In this document: piece by piece, positions 25,634 to 38,297 of the stretch | Layout of the letters: every line of letters begins with the position of its first letter | Position numbering within the stretch: position 1 is the stretch's first letter | DNA from: Mycteria americana | Taxonomy: Eukaryota; Chordata; Aves; Ciconiiformes; Ciconiidae | Assembly (NCBI RefSeq): GCF_035582795.1 | Contig: NC_134383.1 | Coordinates: 255,501-319,500, forward strand | Reading direction: 5' to 3' | DNA length: 64,000 nucleotides | Notes under the pieces: model-generated | Databases searched by the model: none | Seen by the model: only the letters and a program-made list of their open reading frames with translations | What the model was told of the DNA's origin: nothing | Position numbers and translations under genes: made by a program

Positions 25634-28600
25634 TTACAGGATTTCGTACTTGTCCACCAGGAAGGTGGTTTCAGTGGAAAACCTTACAGGGCTGTTCCCG
25701 TCTACCTGGGTCACTTTGGTAACCTGCGGAGACAACACGCGCAGTTAGCTCAGCACGGAACGCACGCCGCTCCCCACCACAGCTACGATGCGGCGCCTTC
25801 TGACGCCAGGGCGGTCGCGAGGACAGAATCGACCCGGCGCTTTCGAACCGCAAGTCAGCCCCGAAAGGAAGATCTTTGCTCTCAGGAAACCTGAACAGAG
25901 GGGAATGATTTTCTGTGGGAACTCTGTCTCTGCTGAAAGTGGTCTGCAAGGAGTTAGGCAGCTGTCAGTAGCGACACTTCAGCCGGGACGGACAGACAGA
26001 CAGACAGTCATATGCCAAGAAGCATTTTGGCTTGGACAGCTCATGGATGCTCTAACAAAGCCTGAGGGGAATTAATGATGGCTCAGAGGCACAAAGGCAC
26101 AACCGAAACCGTAGGCAAGCTCTGGGAAGCTGGAGTTGCCAGCGCTGCCTGCCGCCGCTCCCGAATCTGGCTAACGCAGAGGCAACTGAATGCCGACGCC
26201 TAAGCCCTCGCGAAGCGGGACAGCAGGGCCCACACGCCACAGCACGGCCGTTTTGAGCCAGCGGGTGACTGAAGCAGCTTGAAAGAGGCAAGAGTGCCAC
26301 CGCGCCTGCAGAGCGCCGGCAGCGACCGTACCTGTATGTTGCAATAGTTCTTTTTGGAGATGAAGGAGACTTGCACGGGGAAGAAGTCATTCGGCTGCCC
26401 CGCTATGCTGAATTCCAGGCTGCCGCTCTTGTTTTTGGCATCTATCACCGGCAGGCACCACTCGAGGAGATTTCTCCGGCTGTCGTGGCGATACTCGCCA
26501 TCGATCTCCCCAATCACTGGGGCGCCGACACCAGACCTAGAGCAGGCAATGAGAAGCTACAATGGCTTACCTGTACAGAGCTAAGAAAACGCTTGTCAAG
26601 CCCGTCGGTGCAGCCAGACCGCAAACCAGAGAGGGGAAGGAACTGATGGGATCCGGGACGGCACTTGTTAGCGCTGCCCGGACAAGGAACTTTACTTACG
26701 GCAAGGGGATGGTGATGACCACATCGTTCAGCTCCAGGCTCTCCTCTTGCAACTCGTATTCAATGTTAACATCACAACTGTTCCCGCTTTCTGATGGCCA
26801 GCAGTTAACTGAGGGCACAGAAACAGTACGCTGAACCGCGCAGGCTTTCTGCGCGGGACGGGCTTTCAAAAGGTGACGCACTTCCAAAAGCACAGCAAAG
26901 TCAACCCCAAGAAATTCTAACTTTAATAAACGCTTTTTGTTTTCTTCAAGAGCGTTACGGAAAATGCGCGCTGCTGAGAACAACAGGTACTATCCAATGG
27001 CAGGCACACGGTATCTCCAACGCCTCGCAACATGCCACGCTCCAGGCAGCCCAGATGCCGCAAGGCGGGCTACGAGCCGGCAGCCCACGGCTGAACCTCA
27101 GCCTCTCCCACCCCAGCCCCCAGACACACACTGGCACTCACTCGTCAATGGAATGAAGGACTCTTCCGTGGTCTGCAACCTCCACTTCAGCACGCCCACG
27201 TCGCTGTTGATAGGGAATGACTTCTCTGGGTTCTTCAGGCCAATCTGTGACTCTGCAGTGAAGAGCTTCTTGTCCACGTTTGGGTGAGTCTGAAAGGGGA
27301 ACACACGCCCAGGCTGTAACTCTGAGCCTAAGGAGAACACCGTATGTAGGTAATGCGGGTTCTAATAAGACAGGCCTACGCATCCCAGAGTATTTTCCCT
27401 GCCAAAATACACAGGGGTTTTGCTCCTTGCTCAGAAGCCCAACTGGAGCACGGCTGCCTATCAACCCAGGATTCCTTCCAGGAAACGCTGATCCGCTAAG
27501 AATCCACACCACCACCATTTTCACTTGCCACTGTGCCAGCAACTCTAGCAAGGCACACCCTGGGCCGACACCCAGAGAACAACGTCAACAACTCTGAAAA
27601 TCTCAAAGACCATCCCCAAGACCCATAATGGACATTCTTCTGGAGGAAAAAGCAACCTAAAGCTGCTGGGAAGAACACCCTGAAACCAGAGAAATACTGC
27701 CTCCCTCAGCAACCTTAGCGCATATACACGACAGCAGTCAAACTCAACTGAAATATTCCCTCTTCCCAACAGCAAGCGTAAGCAGCTTTTCAGAAGCTGA
27801 GGATTTTTGCAAGTTAATGTTCAAGTTACACTAGAAAGACAGGCGTCAGCACTGGGTTTGATCTCGTCTTCCACCTGAAGCAGCACATGTGGGAGCATTG
27901 TTAGGAACTCGCTTATGAGATGTGCTGATAAGGAACCTACTACTGTATAAGCAGACCTGCAGCCAGCTACGGATAGACAAGCGCTTGGCGAGGAGGAGGA
28001 GGAGGGAGCAAAGAGCGTATCAAAGCAGCACAATCTCCAGGGCTCAGTAAGGTCACACAAACAGAGAGGGGGAAAGGGGAGGAAGTATCTCTAAGAACCT
28101 TCTGAGCTGCTATCGCTGACTGCAATCAAGGGCTCCGGCTCCAGGAACTGTCTCGGAGACAGCAGCGACAGGACATGAGCGACCCCGAGACGAAACGGCT
28201 TTCCAGATAATAAATTAATCGGCACAGTAAGTTAATTCTAACGCTCCCGCTCAACAACTAAAGCTCGCATTGTATAAACACCACCAAGCAGCACACCAGG
28301 CTGCTGCAAAGTCCAAGCGAGATCAGGTGGCATGCCGACGTGTGTTACTGGACAGATAAGGCTCCGAGGGAGAAGGATAAGCGCACGAGACTGGATTTCT
28401 CAAGTGAACTTCAATCTTTTGAGCGTGAGCTGGCCCTGCCTTTGTGCTGCGGTAATGGTCTGCAGCAACTACTCTCGGTTTCAACGCCTTTGCTGAGAAG
28501 GCTTGGACAAGACCAGAGGACAGCAACACGCTCGAGTATTTCCAAGAGTTTGCCCTGGAGAGCAGCAAAGGCATGTTCAAGAGCACAGGACACCGAAGAG

Positions 28601-31600
28601 GCTTTACCTGTAGCTGCACTCCCCGCTTGTCTTCATTTTCTACGTGCAGGCGAATCCGTGCAAACTTTTCATCGGAAATGTGCAGCATGATCATGCCATG
28701 CAGCTCCATGTTCTGCAACCCTCCGTCACGGCCACAAGTCAAGGAAATTTTCTCCTCTATTTTCATATGCACACTAGGCAGACAGAAAAAAAGCAGGTAT
28801 CTCAAGTCCTGTGCTTGGCATCTAACAGGCAAGACCAAAGATTAGTGCTCAGCAAGGACAGGCTACGTGTAGCGAGAAGGTGCTCCCAAGAGCACAATGG
28901 CCCCAAACGGAATAGCGTGGATGGCACAGCGGATGCTACGGCTGCTCCGACAGGTTAACTCGGGGGCAGGCGGCTCCACAGATACGAGCCCGCAACGGAT
29001 GGAAGCCCGGATAAACAGCAATGATTTGGCATCTCGACACGCTGTTCTCTCCAAACCCCTCTGCCGTGCAGCAGCGTGGCTCACAGCACTAAAAGGTTCT
29101 GAATTGCTACCACGTAAAATGGGCCAAGAACGCTGCCATTCGAAGCTGCAATAAGGCAGGAACTCTTTGTGTCTGGGGAATGGGAAAAATGGCGGCTATT
29201 TTAACTCATCTGAAGGCAAAACACTGGGAAAAAGGCATAGGAAAATTCCCAACCTCAGCTAAACAGTGGTTGTACATCCCGTTTTAGTCAAGGCCATTCC
29301 TAATCAAATCAGCTATCTGTTTTTTTGCTGCTGTGCTTTCCAAGATTTTGCCCTCCATCTTTTAAAATGAACAGGCCGAGCGAGCACACAGGACCTGAAC
29401 GGCAGGAAAAAGCCTGTTCTGAAAACTAAAAAGGAAGCCAGCTCATGAAGCACCACGTGCATCGCAGAGCGAGCTGTGAGAAGACTGCTTTCAAGGCGGG
29501 GGCAATACCTACCTCTCCATGTTAACGGGCGGAGCGAGAACTTTGGCTGCTTCCGTAGAGCGCTTGCCTACGGAAGTCATGATATTCTCTCCTTCCAATT
29601 TCAGCTTGTCCACAAAGTTGTCCACCTCCTTCCCCTTAGCGCCAAGTTTCAAGGCTTTACTGGGACCTGAAGGCCTAAACAGAAGACGTAAGAATCTCCA
29701 AGTCAGCTCACAGCAAGATTCCTCCTTCCTCAGTTATCTTAGCGTCGTAACCCGACTACCCCAACAATAGAGCATTCAGCCTTTTCTGGGGAGAACGCGC
29801 ATGAAACTGATGGTCTTACCTGTAGGGTGCCAAGTTATAATTTAGATCTGGATTCTGTTCCAAGTATTACCAGTAGCTGGGACCTCTTTTTCTCACGCAA
29901 ATTGAGAAGCTCATTGCCCCTCAAAGACTCCAGAGAGGCTATGGGATGCTACTACGGTCCACAGCGCAAACGCTCTTCAACAATAAAAGAGGGGTCTCAA
30001 GAATACGCAACATGTACCGGCCTACGAGCATCCACGCTGACGGCTCAGAGGTCGACACACGCCCATCGGCACAGCTAAGGGGAGGCTTTACAAAGGCACC
30101 GCAACCTCTACCCGTACAGTAACTGCGCGGGAGGGCTACGCAGACCAAGAACCCGCGTTAGAGAGCCTTTGTGCGGGCATGCGGCTTCAGCCGCTGCTGG
30201 CTCCAAGGAAGCTTTGCTCCCTACTGTACACCTACCTGGCAGGCGCTGGTGCCACTTTGGGCTTCTCTGTTTCAATGATGGTCTCTGTGATCATCGCCGC
30301 CGTTGTGCCCCCAGACACGGCCGAGCTACCAAAGCCACCAAAACCGGGTGCCTTTTTGCCCTGCCTCTCCGCGTCCCTCCTGGCCTGCTGCAATTCCTTC
30401 GCTTTACGGCGCATCTCAGCTTTTGCTTCGCGCTCCTGAGTCTGAAACAAAAGACAAGAGGCTGACGGGGCTCTGCAATCTCAATCTTAGTCTGCGCAGG
30501 AGCTAAAGGCATTTGCTCGTAAACCCTTTGCAAAGAAGAAGGAAAGAAGAGATGGGCATTTAGTTTACAGGAAAGCGGAATAATTTTACGACCCCTATCA
30601 AAGCGGAGTAACACCTTTGTATAAAAAAAAAAAAAAGCAGCATTTCCCAGAGAGGGTACCCCGCCGTACCAGGCTTGCAGTTATTGCCGCTCACCTCTCG
30701 GACAGCTCGGAACACCTTTTCTTCATGCGAGTCCATCTCTGTGAAGGTCCGAATTTGTGCCAGGTTTACGTTTTCACGGTAGCCCAGGGCAACAATTTCA
30801 TCAAAGGCAAAAATCAGGTCGAAGCAGTGTTCGGAGATTTCATTCTCTTCCAGAGCTCGACAATATTCAGGGATCTAGTTAGGGAGGGGAAAACATTTTA
30901 AAGGAGTAGTCGTATGAAGATGAAGTTTTGCCATTATTAGTTTTTCTACGCTACAATACTTATAGGACCCCTTAGCTTAGTTGTAACGCTAACTCGGAGG
31001 AACCTCGAGACACACTGAGGCCAGCGGATTTCCTGAAGATCCTTCGGTTGCATGAAGAGAGCTGCACAAACTCGCTGCCTAGAAATGCATTTAAAGTAGT
31101 GCTGTACTTCGAACAATCACCTACTGTAACATCACGTTATTTTTAGAAGGAACATGGGTGTTATCTTAAAAATACAGAGAATATTTAGTACTAAATGTAC
31201 AACATCACCCTTTGGTCTCACCAGTTGAAATACAACCGAGGATTTTTGATGCGTAGTTCAAAAATACCACCGAAACGTCGAAGCTTACTTCCAGGTCAGG
31301 AAGAGGCTCTGGAGAATCAAGCTGCCAGGTGGAGGCAGGCAGCGCTTCAGCACCGGCTCACCAAGAGGTTCCCTTACAACGGCACTGTTTCGGGCTATAC
31401 ACACGCAAACTCTGCATTCAGTGACAGACCCTTACCACTCTAGAGAAGAGTCGGAGTGTTTCGAGATCTTCCAGGATGTTGCTGTTCTTGGTGGTGATCA
31501 GCACCATGTAGAGCTTCTCCATCGGCTGATAGACGTACCGCACACTCTCCGTTTCCACAAAAGTGTGCTGCTTCCCCGTGTTCATCAGCTTCGGGAAAGC

Positions 31601-33293
31601 CGCCAGCAGCCCCTCGATGCGGGTCCGAGTCATCTCCACGAACTGCCGGGAGACGATGGCCTTCCCTGCCTTTGTGCAGACAGCCGCTGCCAACAGCACC
31701 TGCGGAGAAGGTGAGCGCTGGTTAGCCAGGCCTCCCACACCACGCGGCCTCGGCGAGCCCGGCACGGCGTGACTCCCTCAAAGAAAGGATCGCTTCCGAC
31801 TATGTTTCACCTTCACGCGTACCGCGCAGTCAACCGCTTTTCCTTAAACACGATTTTAAGTCTTTTTCTGTGACCAGCGCCAGGAACCGAACTACTCTTA
31901 GGGCAGATCCACCTCTGTTTTTCCCTCTCTCCAGTCCGCTTTCTGTTCCCGTGTTATCCCGAATGAAAGCTCTCAGTGCTCCCAACCGGCTGATGCGGCA
32001 AATCAGCCCGTTCCTACATACGCAGAGGTGTGACAAACCCCCAAAATGCTTTAGACGAGGCTCTGGGTTATTGAGTTTTCTGTCAGTCTGGCCCCAGCTT
32101 ACAACTAAATATAGCAATGTTTTAAAACGTGCCACTTCTTCCCAATACCACATTTACAGTAGAGCCAGGTTAATAAAATATGGACAGCTATATTAATCGC
32201 AGCACTTGGATGACTCTCCTGGGCGTTTCAGAGATGTTATCACACCAACAATAAGAAGGCGGAAAGGCAATTGCCAGCCTACGTTTTCTCGTTCTCTCAG
32301 ACTACCGAGACTCCCTCCCTTGCCATTTCTCTCTCAAAGAGCAGCTTCTCAATGAACTTTGTCGGGATAAGGCAGTTTCTGTGCTTAAGACCTTTTAAAT
32401 CCCCAACCGTTGTTATTAACAGCTGTCTAACGATGAGGCAAGTAGCAGAAACTCTCAAACAGACCGATTTCAAGCCCCACCTCAGCCCCAGCGCTCTGTG
32501 GGTGCCTTGTTAAGAGTGCCGGGCTCCTTCTGGGCTGCCCTGGGGCTCTGCAGCTTGACAACTGGGGGACAAACATATCCTGAAGTACTCACAGGTCAGA
32601 AACAAACTTCCTCTCCGTAAGTACTCCCCGACAGGACTCAGAGCACGGCGCAAGAGAACCGGACGGCACCAAGGATCCCCGGGCACCGCGAGCAGACAGC
32701 TCTACGCTTTCACGGGGCAGCGTGTCAGCCCCTGCTGACCGAGACGGCCACCAAACGACGCTGCGGACGGGCGACAAGGAGCCGGGCTAGCTCGGAGAGA
32801 AAGAAGCTCACAGCCTTAGGCTCTGCACCCACACGGGAGCAGCCGGCCACGGCCTGCGCCCGGCCGCAGCCAGCACCCGAGGGGACGGCCTCGCTGCCCC
32901 GAGCCGCCTCCGAGCAAGCGTCACGCCGTGCGCCTACGGCTGCGGCCACCAGCTCCTCCGCTGAAGAGGCACCGCGGGGCGGAAAGCCGTGCTTCGCCGC
33001 CGCGCCCGCCCTGCTCGGCCGGCCGCGGGCAGGGACGGCGTGCCCGCGCCCCGGCCGCTCCCCGAGGGCTGCCGGCCCCAGCGCCGGCTCCCCGGGCCAC
33101 AGAAGGAACCGCCACGGCGCTCGGCGCTGCCCCGCCAGGCCACGGGGCTCCGGCACCGGCCTGCGCCCGGGCCTGGGCGAGCGGCGGGCCTACGGGCCGG
33201 GGCGGGGAGGGGCGGGGGCGGCACCAGGAGCCTCCCCGAGCCCCGTTCTACCCCGCAGTGGCGAGCGGCAGGCCGCGGGCCGGCCCTTACCAT
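25634..33293 (-). CDS. ARCN1: ARCN1, coatomer subunit delta (delta-COP), complete
   Basis: Delta-COP is the medium-chain subunit of the COPI coat, which forms Golgi-to-ER and intra-Golgi vesicles. Exons: 33293-33291 (ATG only), 31699-31436, 30874-30695, 30441-30236, 29674-29513, 28773-28608, 27289-27142, 26808-26700, 26536-26332, 25723-25634. The sum is 1533 nt, 510 aa; human has 511. The N-terminal longin domain (residues 1-140) opens [20 protein letters not shown]; a charged helix [20 protein letters not shown] follows. The C-terminal mu-homology domain (about 270-510) includes [44 protein letters not shown] and the end [11 protein letters not shown]. Identity to human is very high throughout. 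The gene is divergent from IFT46 and shares its CpG promoter. Confidence 0.97.
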
Positions 33294-33565
33294 GGCGGCG
33301 GCGGCGGCGCTGGGCTCCGCGCTCGCTCCCTCCGCGCTCCGCGTCCCCTCGGGCAGCCCCACAAGATGGCGGCGCCGAGCCACGTCCCCAGCCGGAAGCG
33401 GCGTCACGCACGGCGCACGGGGCGGGGCGGGGCCGCCCCGGCGGCGGACCGGCGGGCGGCCGCCACCGCCCCTCCCGCTAGGGGGCGCCGCGGAGACCGC
33501 GCCGCTCTAGCCGGCCCAGGGCGAGCGAGCCGAGCGGGTCGCCATGGCGACGGCGGCGGGGTGGC
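33294..33565. promoter_or_regulatory. Divergent ARCN1 / IFT46 CpG promoter
   Basis: Only 272 bp separate the ARCN1 ATG (33293-33291, minus) from the IFT46 ATG (33566, plus). The segment is CpG-rich and TATA-less. It holds a YY1 motif AAGATGGCGGC (33363-33373), an ETS/GABPA motif CCGGAAG (33392-33398), a CRE half-site in GCGTCACGC (about 33401-33409), GC boxes, and a CTCF-like site at 33475-33488. This is the usual architecture of a housekeeping bidirectional promoter. Confidence 0.85.
33475..33488 (+). promoter_or_regulatory. CTCF-like site in the divergent promoter
   Basis: CCGCTAGGGGGCGC agrees with the CTCF core consensus (CCRSYAGGGGGCGC type). It lies on the IFT46 side of the shared promoter. 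It is a sequence match only. Confidence 0.5.
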
Positions 33566-33717
33566 ATGGCGGAGCGGCGGGAGCTGGAGGTGAGCGGGGC
33601 GCCGGGCCGGGCCGGGCCGGGCCGAGCCGAGCCGAGCCGAGCCGAGCCGAGCCGAGCCAGGGCCTCACCGCGCCCCTCTGCCTAGACGCGGCTCGTCGAG
33701 AACCAGCCGTACGATGA
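33544..33717 (+). other. IFT46: Overlapping upstream ORF on IFT46 mRNA
   Basis: An ATG at 33544 with strong context (GCCATGG) precedes the IFT46 start by 22 nt in another frame. After the first splice (33589 to 33686) the frame runs 25 codons and stops at 33715-33717, inside the IFT46 coding region. A scanning ribosome would meet this ATG first, if the transcript begins upstream of it. It could dampen IFT46 translation. Confidence 0.55.
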
Positions 33718-36700
33718 GAGCCTGGAGCTGCCGGAGGCCGAGGAGGCGGGCGGCGCGGCGGGGAGGCCGGCCGGGGCCCGTTCGCCGCGGGCGGGGGGCG
33801 CGGGCCGCCCGCGGGGCTCCCGCCGACCGGGGCTGCCCGGGGCGGGCGGCGGGGCGGCCGATCGCAGCAGCGACGAGGAGGGCAGCGGCGGCAAGGTAGG
33901 CACGGGGCCGGCGGCGGGCGGGGCGGGCGGGGCGGCCCGCTGAGGCCCGGTCCCTCTCGCCTAGGAGGAGGCGGCGGCCCGCTCGGCCCCCCCCGCCGCC
34001 CTCAGCGAGGACGAGGACGACGATGACGACGACGACGACAACTCGGAGGAGGAGGAGGATTCCTCCGAAACCGACTCGGAGGACGACTCGGAGGAGCACG
34101 GGGCTGCGCTGGAGGGGTGAGTGGCCCCACCGGCCGGGGGAGCCGGGGTCTGGTGCCCGGCGGGTGCTGTACGGGCCCTTACGGTGTGCTCCTCGTCCCG
34201 CGGGGGCGAGCATGGCCGTGGGCAGCGGGAGAGGCAGCTCCTTCCTCCTCGTACCCGGCTGGCCCAGGAAAGAGGTTGCTTCGCATGACGAACTGTGGCC
34301 ACCCCGGGCGGCTCCTGGGACACTCCCCATGCCCGGCGCTGCTGCACCAAGGAAGGGCTCGGCTGGGAACGACCGCAGGGCTCAGCCAGGCTCCTGTCGC
34401 GGCTTCAGCCCTGGCTGGCAGTGGCTGCCCAAGAAGGAGAAGGAACGTCTCAAACACATCCTCGTCTCCTGCTAATCCCCCTCCTTTCCCACTGTTTTCC
34501 ACCCCAAAACCATGACTAAACCCCCTAATCGTCGCCCCAACGACTGCCTTTGTGCCAATCGCTCATCTGCCTTTAATATGCCCTAGGCACGTCTCTATAA
34601 TCACAAGCAACCGGTCCATCCCTGAAGTGCTTTTTTGGGCTGGGAGGCCCACCAGCGGTGTTCGTGTGCAAGGAGGCCTTTTAAGAGAGGACTTACTACC
34701 TCATGTTTCAGCTTCCTTCACGACTGTCTTGCACAGCTGGGTCCCAGTTCCTGCTCGTACGGAACCTACCACACGTTAATCTGCCCCCGTTTCTCTTCCT
34801 TTCTGTAGCGACTTCAACCTAGCAGATTATGACTACCTGCCAGTATCTTCTGAAATCAAAGAACTCTTTGAGTACATCAAGAGGTGAGCTGAAGGGGTTT
34901 CAGCCCGGCTCTGGGCTCTCCTGTGTGTCACTTGTTGTGGCCAGTTTTGCAGGACAGCTCATAGCCACCGACTTGTCTTGTTGGTTTTTTTTCCAGGTAC
35001 GCTCCCAAAACAATAGAGATTGAGCACAAACTCCAGCCTTTCATTCCAGACTTTATTCCTGCAGTTGGAGACATTGACGCATTCCTAAAGGTACCATTGC
35101 TTCAGGTTCCTCTCTACCTCCTGCCACGCGAGCCGAAACAGAACCTGGCGTGGGTGCGAGAGGGGCACCAGAGGCCGGCCCGTCCCTGCAGCGGTGCGCA
35201 CCCTCGCCCTGCGCCGCCAGAGATAATGTTCTAGAGACCTGGGAAGCTACACCCAGTAGCGGTTCAGCCACCTCTCCGACAGCGCATGCGTAATTTGGGG
35301 CGAGGGCTACGTTTGCCCAACGCCTTGTGCTTCTCGGGTACCGCTGTACTAACAACTCCTATTCAAGAGAGCACGCCTACCACTTCCTTTTAGGGTCTGA
35401 TTTTTAAACCGTACAAAACAGCTCCAAGTTCCCCCGCTCAGGACTCCTGTAGAAAACAGGGTCTCTGTTTATCTGCAGGTTCCCCGTCCCGATGGCAAGC
35501 CTGATAACCTTGGCCTGCTGGTCCTGGACGAGCCGTCGACCAAGCAGTCGGATCCCACCGTGCTCTCCCTTTGGCTGACAGAGAACTCCAAGCAGCACAA
35601 CATCACAGTGAGTCGCAGAGAGGGAGGAGGCATTTGCAGCGCGCTGGCTGTAGCAAAACCATTGCATTTTTACTCCTACTTTTGTCTCTGTGACTACAGT
35701 GTTGCAGCACAACCGATAACTTGGCTTTGAAAGCTGAAAAAACTAACCTCTCTCGTTAATCTGTAGCTTTAAACTGCAACGGATCTAAGCCTGGCTTCAG
35801 GCAAGTCTTGGTACAGACTTTGGATCCGTTTCCTTCAGGTGAAGCTTTGCTTCCTTTTGGTTGTCACTACCTGGTTTTACTCCGTGTTTTGTTTCCCAGC
35901 TGCTCTTCTGTCTGCAGAAATCAGTTGGTGTAGTGCCACTAGGAAAGAGAAAACGCATGGTTAATCAGGAGCGCACACAGGCTTTGCAAAAAAGCCCCCA
36001 AAACACCACGAAGTGCTGCCAGGTTTCTGTTTCTGGTTTTAGCAGCAGATAAAAGTGAAGAGTTTGGAGAACGCAGAAAAGAACCCCAAAGCCATCGACA
36101 GCTGGATTGAAAGTATCAGCGAGCTGCACCGCTGCAAACCTCCTGCCACGGTCCATTACACCAGGTTAGCCGTTACGCCAGCTCTGCTCCACACACGCTC
36201 GTACGGCGTAAGCTCAGGTCAGCGGGAGGCTGGCAGCAAAGTCTAGGAGCGCTGAGTAAAGCTATTGAAGTATCTCCGAGGGGGAGAGGACGTGCCGATT
36301 TTCAGGGCATGCCTGTGTGCAGGACACTCGGTTTCCCTCCCTCCACTTCTCTTTCCCTGCGTAACTTGAATTAGTTGAACAGCTAGTGCGCAGAACTTGC
36401 AACTTAGCAAGCTTCGGCTTGTTTGGATAAATACAAACGCCCGCGTTGACCCTCAGCAGACGTGCAGATCTCTCTCAGCTGGTTAGACCGGAGGCTGTCC
36501 CATTTACAGCGGTCTGGCTGTAGGAAGCCACTTCAGCTGCGGGTGATCCCGAAGTCCATGTTCTTTTCTTCCCTGGCAGGCCAATGCCCGACATTGAGAC
36601 CCTCATGCAGGAATGGTCACCGGAATTTGAGGAGCTCCTAGGAAAGGTACGTTGTCCGAACGATAAGTAGTTAGCTCAGCGCGTGGTGTTAGAAACCATC

Positions 36701-37800
36701 TTCCGTGGGTTCCTGTTCCCTTTCGAGCTCTTTGCCCGCAGCCCGGCCCGCTCAGGTTTGTTCCTACTTACCAGAAGACGGGGCAGCAGCCTAAGGCCTG
36801 AATTCCTGGCTGCTGCCCGGGTCGCCTCTGCGCTCGGCCTGAGGTCGGTGCCTGCTTTCGGGCTCTTGCCGTAGGGGAGCAGAGCTGACTGCCCCGTCTG
36901 TTCCAGGTGGGCCTCCCGACTGCGGAGATGAACTGCGAGCTGCCCGAATACGTCGACATGATATGTGGTAAGCGGGGGAGACCGTGCTGAAGACACGGGC
37001 GTGCTGCTGGCCTGGCACTGTCTCGCTTAAAGCAGGAGACCTCTAGGTGCGGGCTCGGCCCCGAGTAGTCAAGATCATTCTCTGCTGCCTTCAGTAGGAA
37101 GCAGACTCTTGTGTGCAGGTGCCTGCGGTCTTTGATGAGCAAAGGCCCAAGTAATCGGGGGCGGTGGGAAGCTCAGCCTTTACTTACGGCACCCCGGGCA
37201 GGGCGGCGCAGCCCAGGCGCTCTCACGCACTTCTGCTCTCGCTCGTAGCCATTCTGGACATCCCCGTGTACAAGAGTCGGATCCAGCCTCTGCACGTCCT
37301 CTTCTCCCTCTACTCGGAGTTCAAGAACTCGCAGGTAAGCGACTCCGGGCAGGTGCCGCTCACCCAGTTGGAAGTATTGCAGCGCTGCTCTCCTTACGTT
37401 TGGCTTCGCTGTGCTGTGGGTGTTCGTAGAGGGCTGGTAGGCCACCGTAAAGGGGGCCGAAGCACATTTTCTAAGCTTCTCATTTCCCTAGTACCTCAAC
37501 GTTACACAAGGAGCCTCTGATGTGCCACAGAGCTGGGGTGCCGCGTTCCTTAACAATCCGGCATAAGCCCAGAATGCTTTTCCCACCGAAGTCAGGGCGA
37601 CTGCTGAGCGCACAGAGCAGAAGTGGCTTGCGCTTTCAGATGCACGCGTGTACTCAAATTACCAAGAGTCAAATCTTTGCACTAGCGCGTTCTTTCCCCT
37701 GCAGCATTTCAAGCCCCTGGCAGACGGGAAGAAGGGCAGGAGCCCGCCGTCCAACCCCCCTTCGCAAGCGGCAGACGCAGAAGTGCTAAGCTTTACTTGA
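33566..37800 (+). CDS. IFT46: IFT46, intraflagellar transport protein 46, complete
   Basis: IFT46 is an IFT-B core subunit needed to build cilia and to carry outer-arm dynein. Exons: 33566-33589, 33686-33895, 33965-34116, 34809-34883, 34997-35090, 35479-35607, 36043-36164, 36580-36646, 36907-36967, 37249-37334, 37705-37800. The sum is 1116 nt, 371 aa (human, from memory, 304). The start MAERRELE was chosen because only this ATG is in frame with exon 2. Residues 8-130 are low complexity: a Gly/Ala/Arg-rich stretch and an Asp/Glu run (33998-34110). The conserved IFT46 domain follows: ADYDYLPVSSEIKELFEYIK, FIPDFIPAVGDIDAFLKVPR, LLVLDEPSTKQSDPTVLSLW, NPKAIDSWIESISELH, EWSPEFEELLGK and DIPVYKSRIQPLHVLFSLYS. 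The C-tail ends EVLSFT, like human. The longer N-terminus comes mainly from exon 2. TMEM25 converges on it from the right. Confidence 0.96.
33601..33658. repeat. (GCCGG/GCCGA)n pentamer microsatellite in IFT46 intron 1
   Basis: About four GCCGG units are followed by about seven GCCGA units. The tract occupies most of the 96-bp first intron of IFT46. Length variation here would bring the donor (33590) and acceptor (33685) closer or farther apart. Confidence 0.9.
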
Positions 37801-38119
37801 AGCTTCACGTTAAACCCTCGTTTCCCGGATCAACGTCTGCCACTGGACATCGAGATTTGACTAAAGCAGCCTTTAGTGAAGCAACGCACAGCACGTCAAA
37901 AGCCTCCTGGTTTTATAGGCACAGCTGAGCCGTTCTGCATTCACAGAGTAGGACTTGACTCATCGCGTTTATTGCAGAAACTGCCTAATCGTTCCACTTT
38001 TGACTTGGCCCCAAGCAGTTCAGCATTAAACCAGCTCTTCCCGATGACAGGCTCCCTGCGCCACGGCCGCTGCAGAGCAGAGGCTCCTCAAGCACGCGCT
38101 GAGCGCTGTCGCAAGCGGG

Positions 38120-38125
38120 AATAAA
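38120..38125 (+). terminator. IFT46: IFT46 poly(A) signal AATAAA
   Basis: AATAAA lies 320 bp past the IFT46 stop codon. Segment 37801-38119 is therefore its 3' UTR. Confidence 0.8.
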
Positions 38126-38297
38126 TTCTGTCCTCAACCACAACGCTCGGATCTGCCCAGTGTGTTCCAAGGTCTGATCGGGGGATCTCAAATCTCCTCT
38201 GCCCCATGTTATTGAGCCCCTTTTTCTGTTCTCAAGCCCCTTAGCTGCTGCCAAGGAGAAATAACCAGCGCGGCACCACACAGACGCTTGAGCTTAG

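Noticed and set aside
33544-33589. IFT46 start at the first ATG (33544)
   Set aside because: It is 22 nt upstream, so out of frame with exon 2; its product stops after 25 codons. It is reported as a uORF instead.
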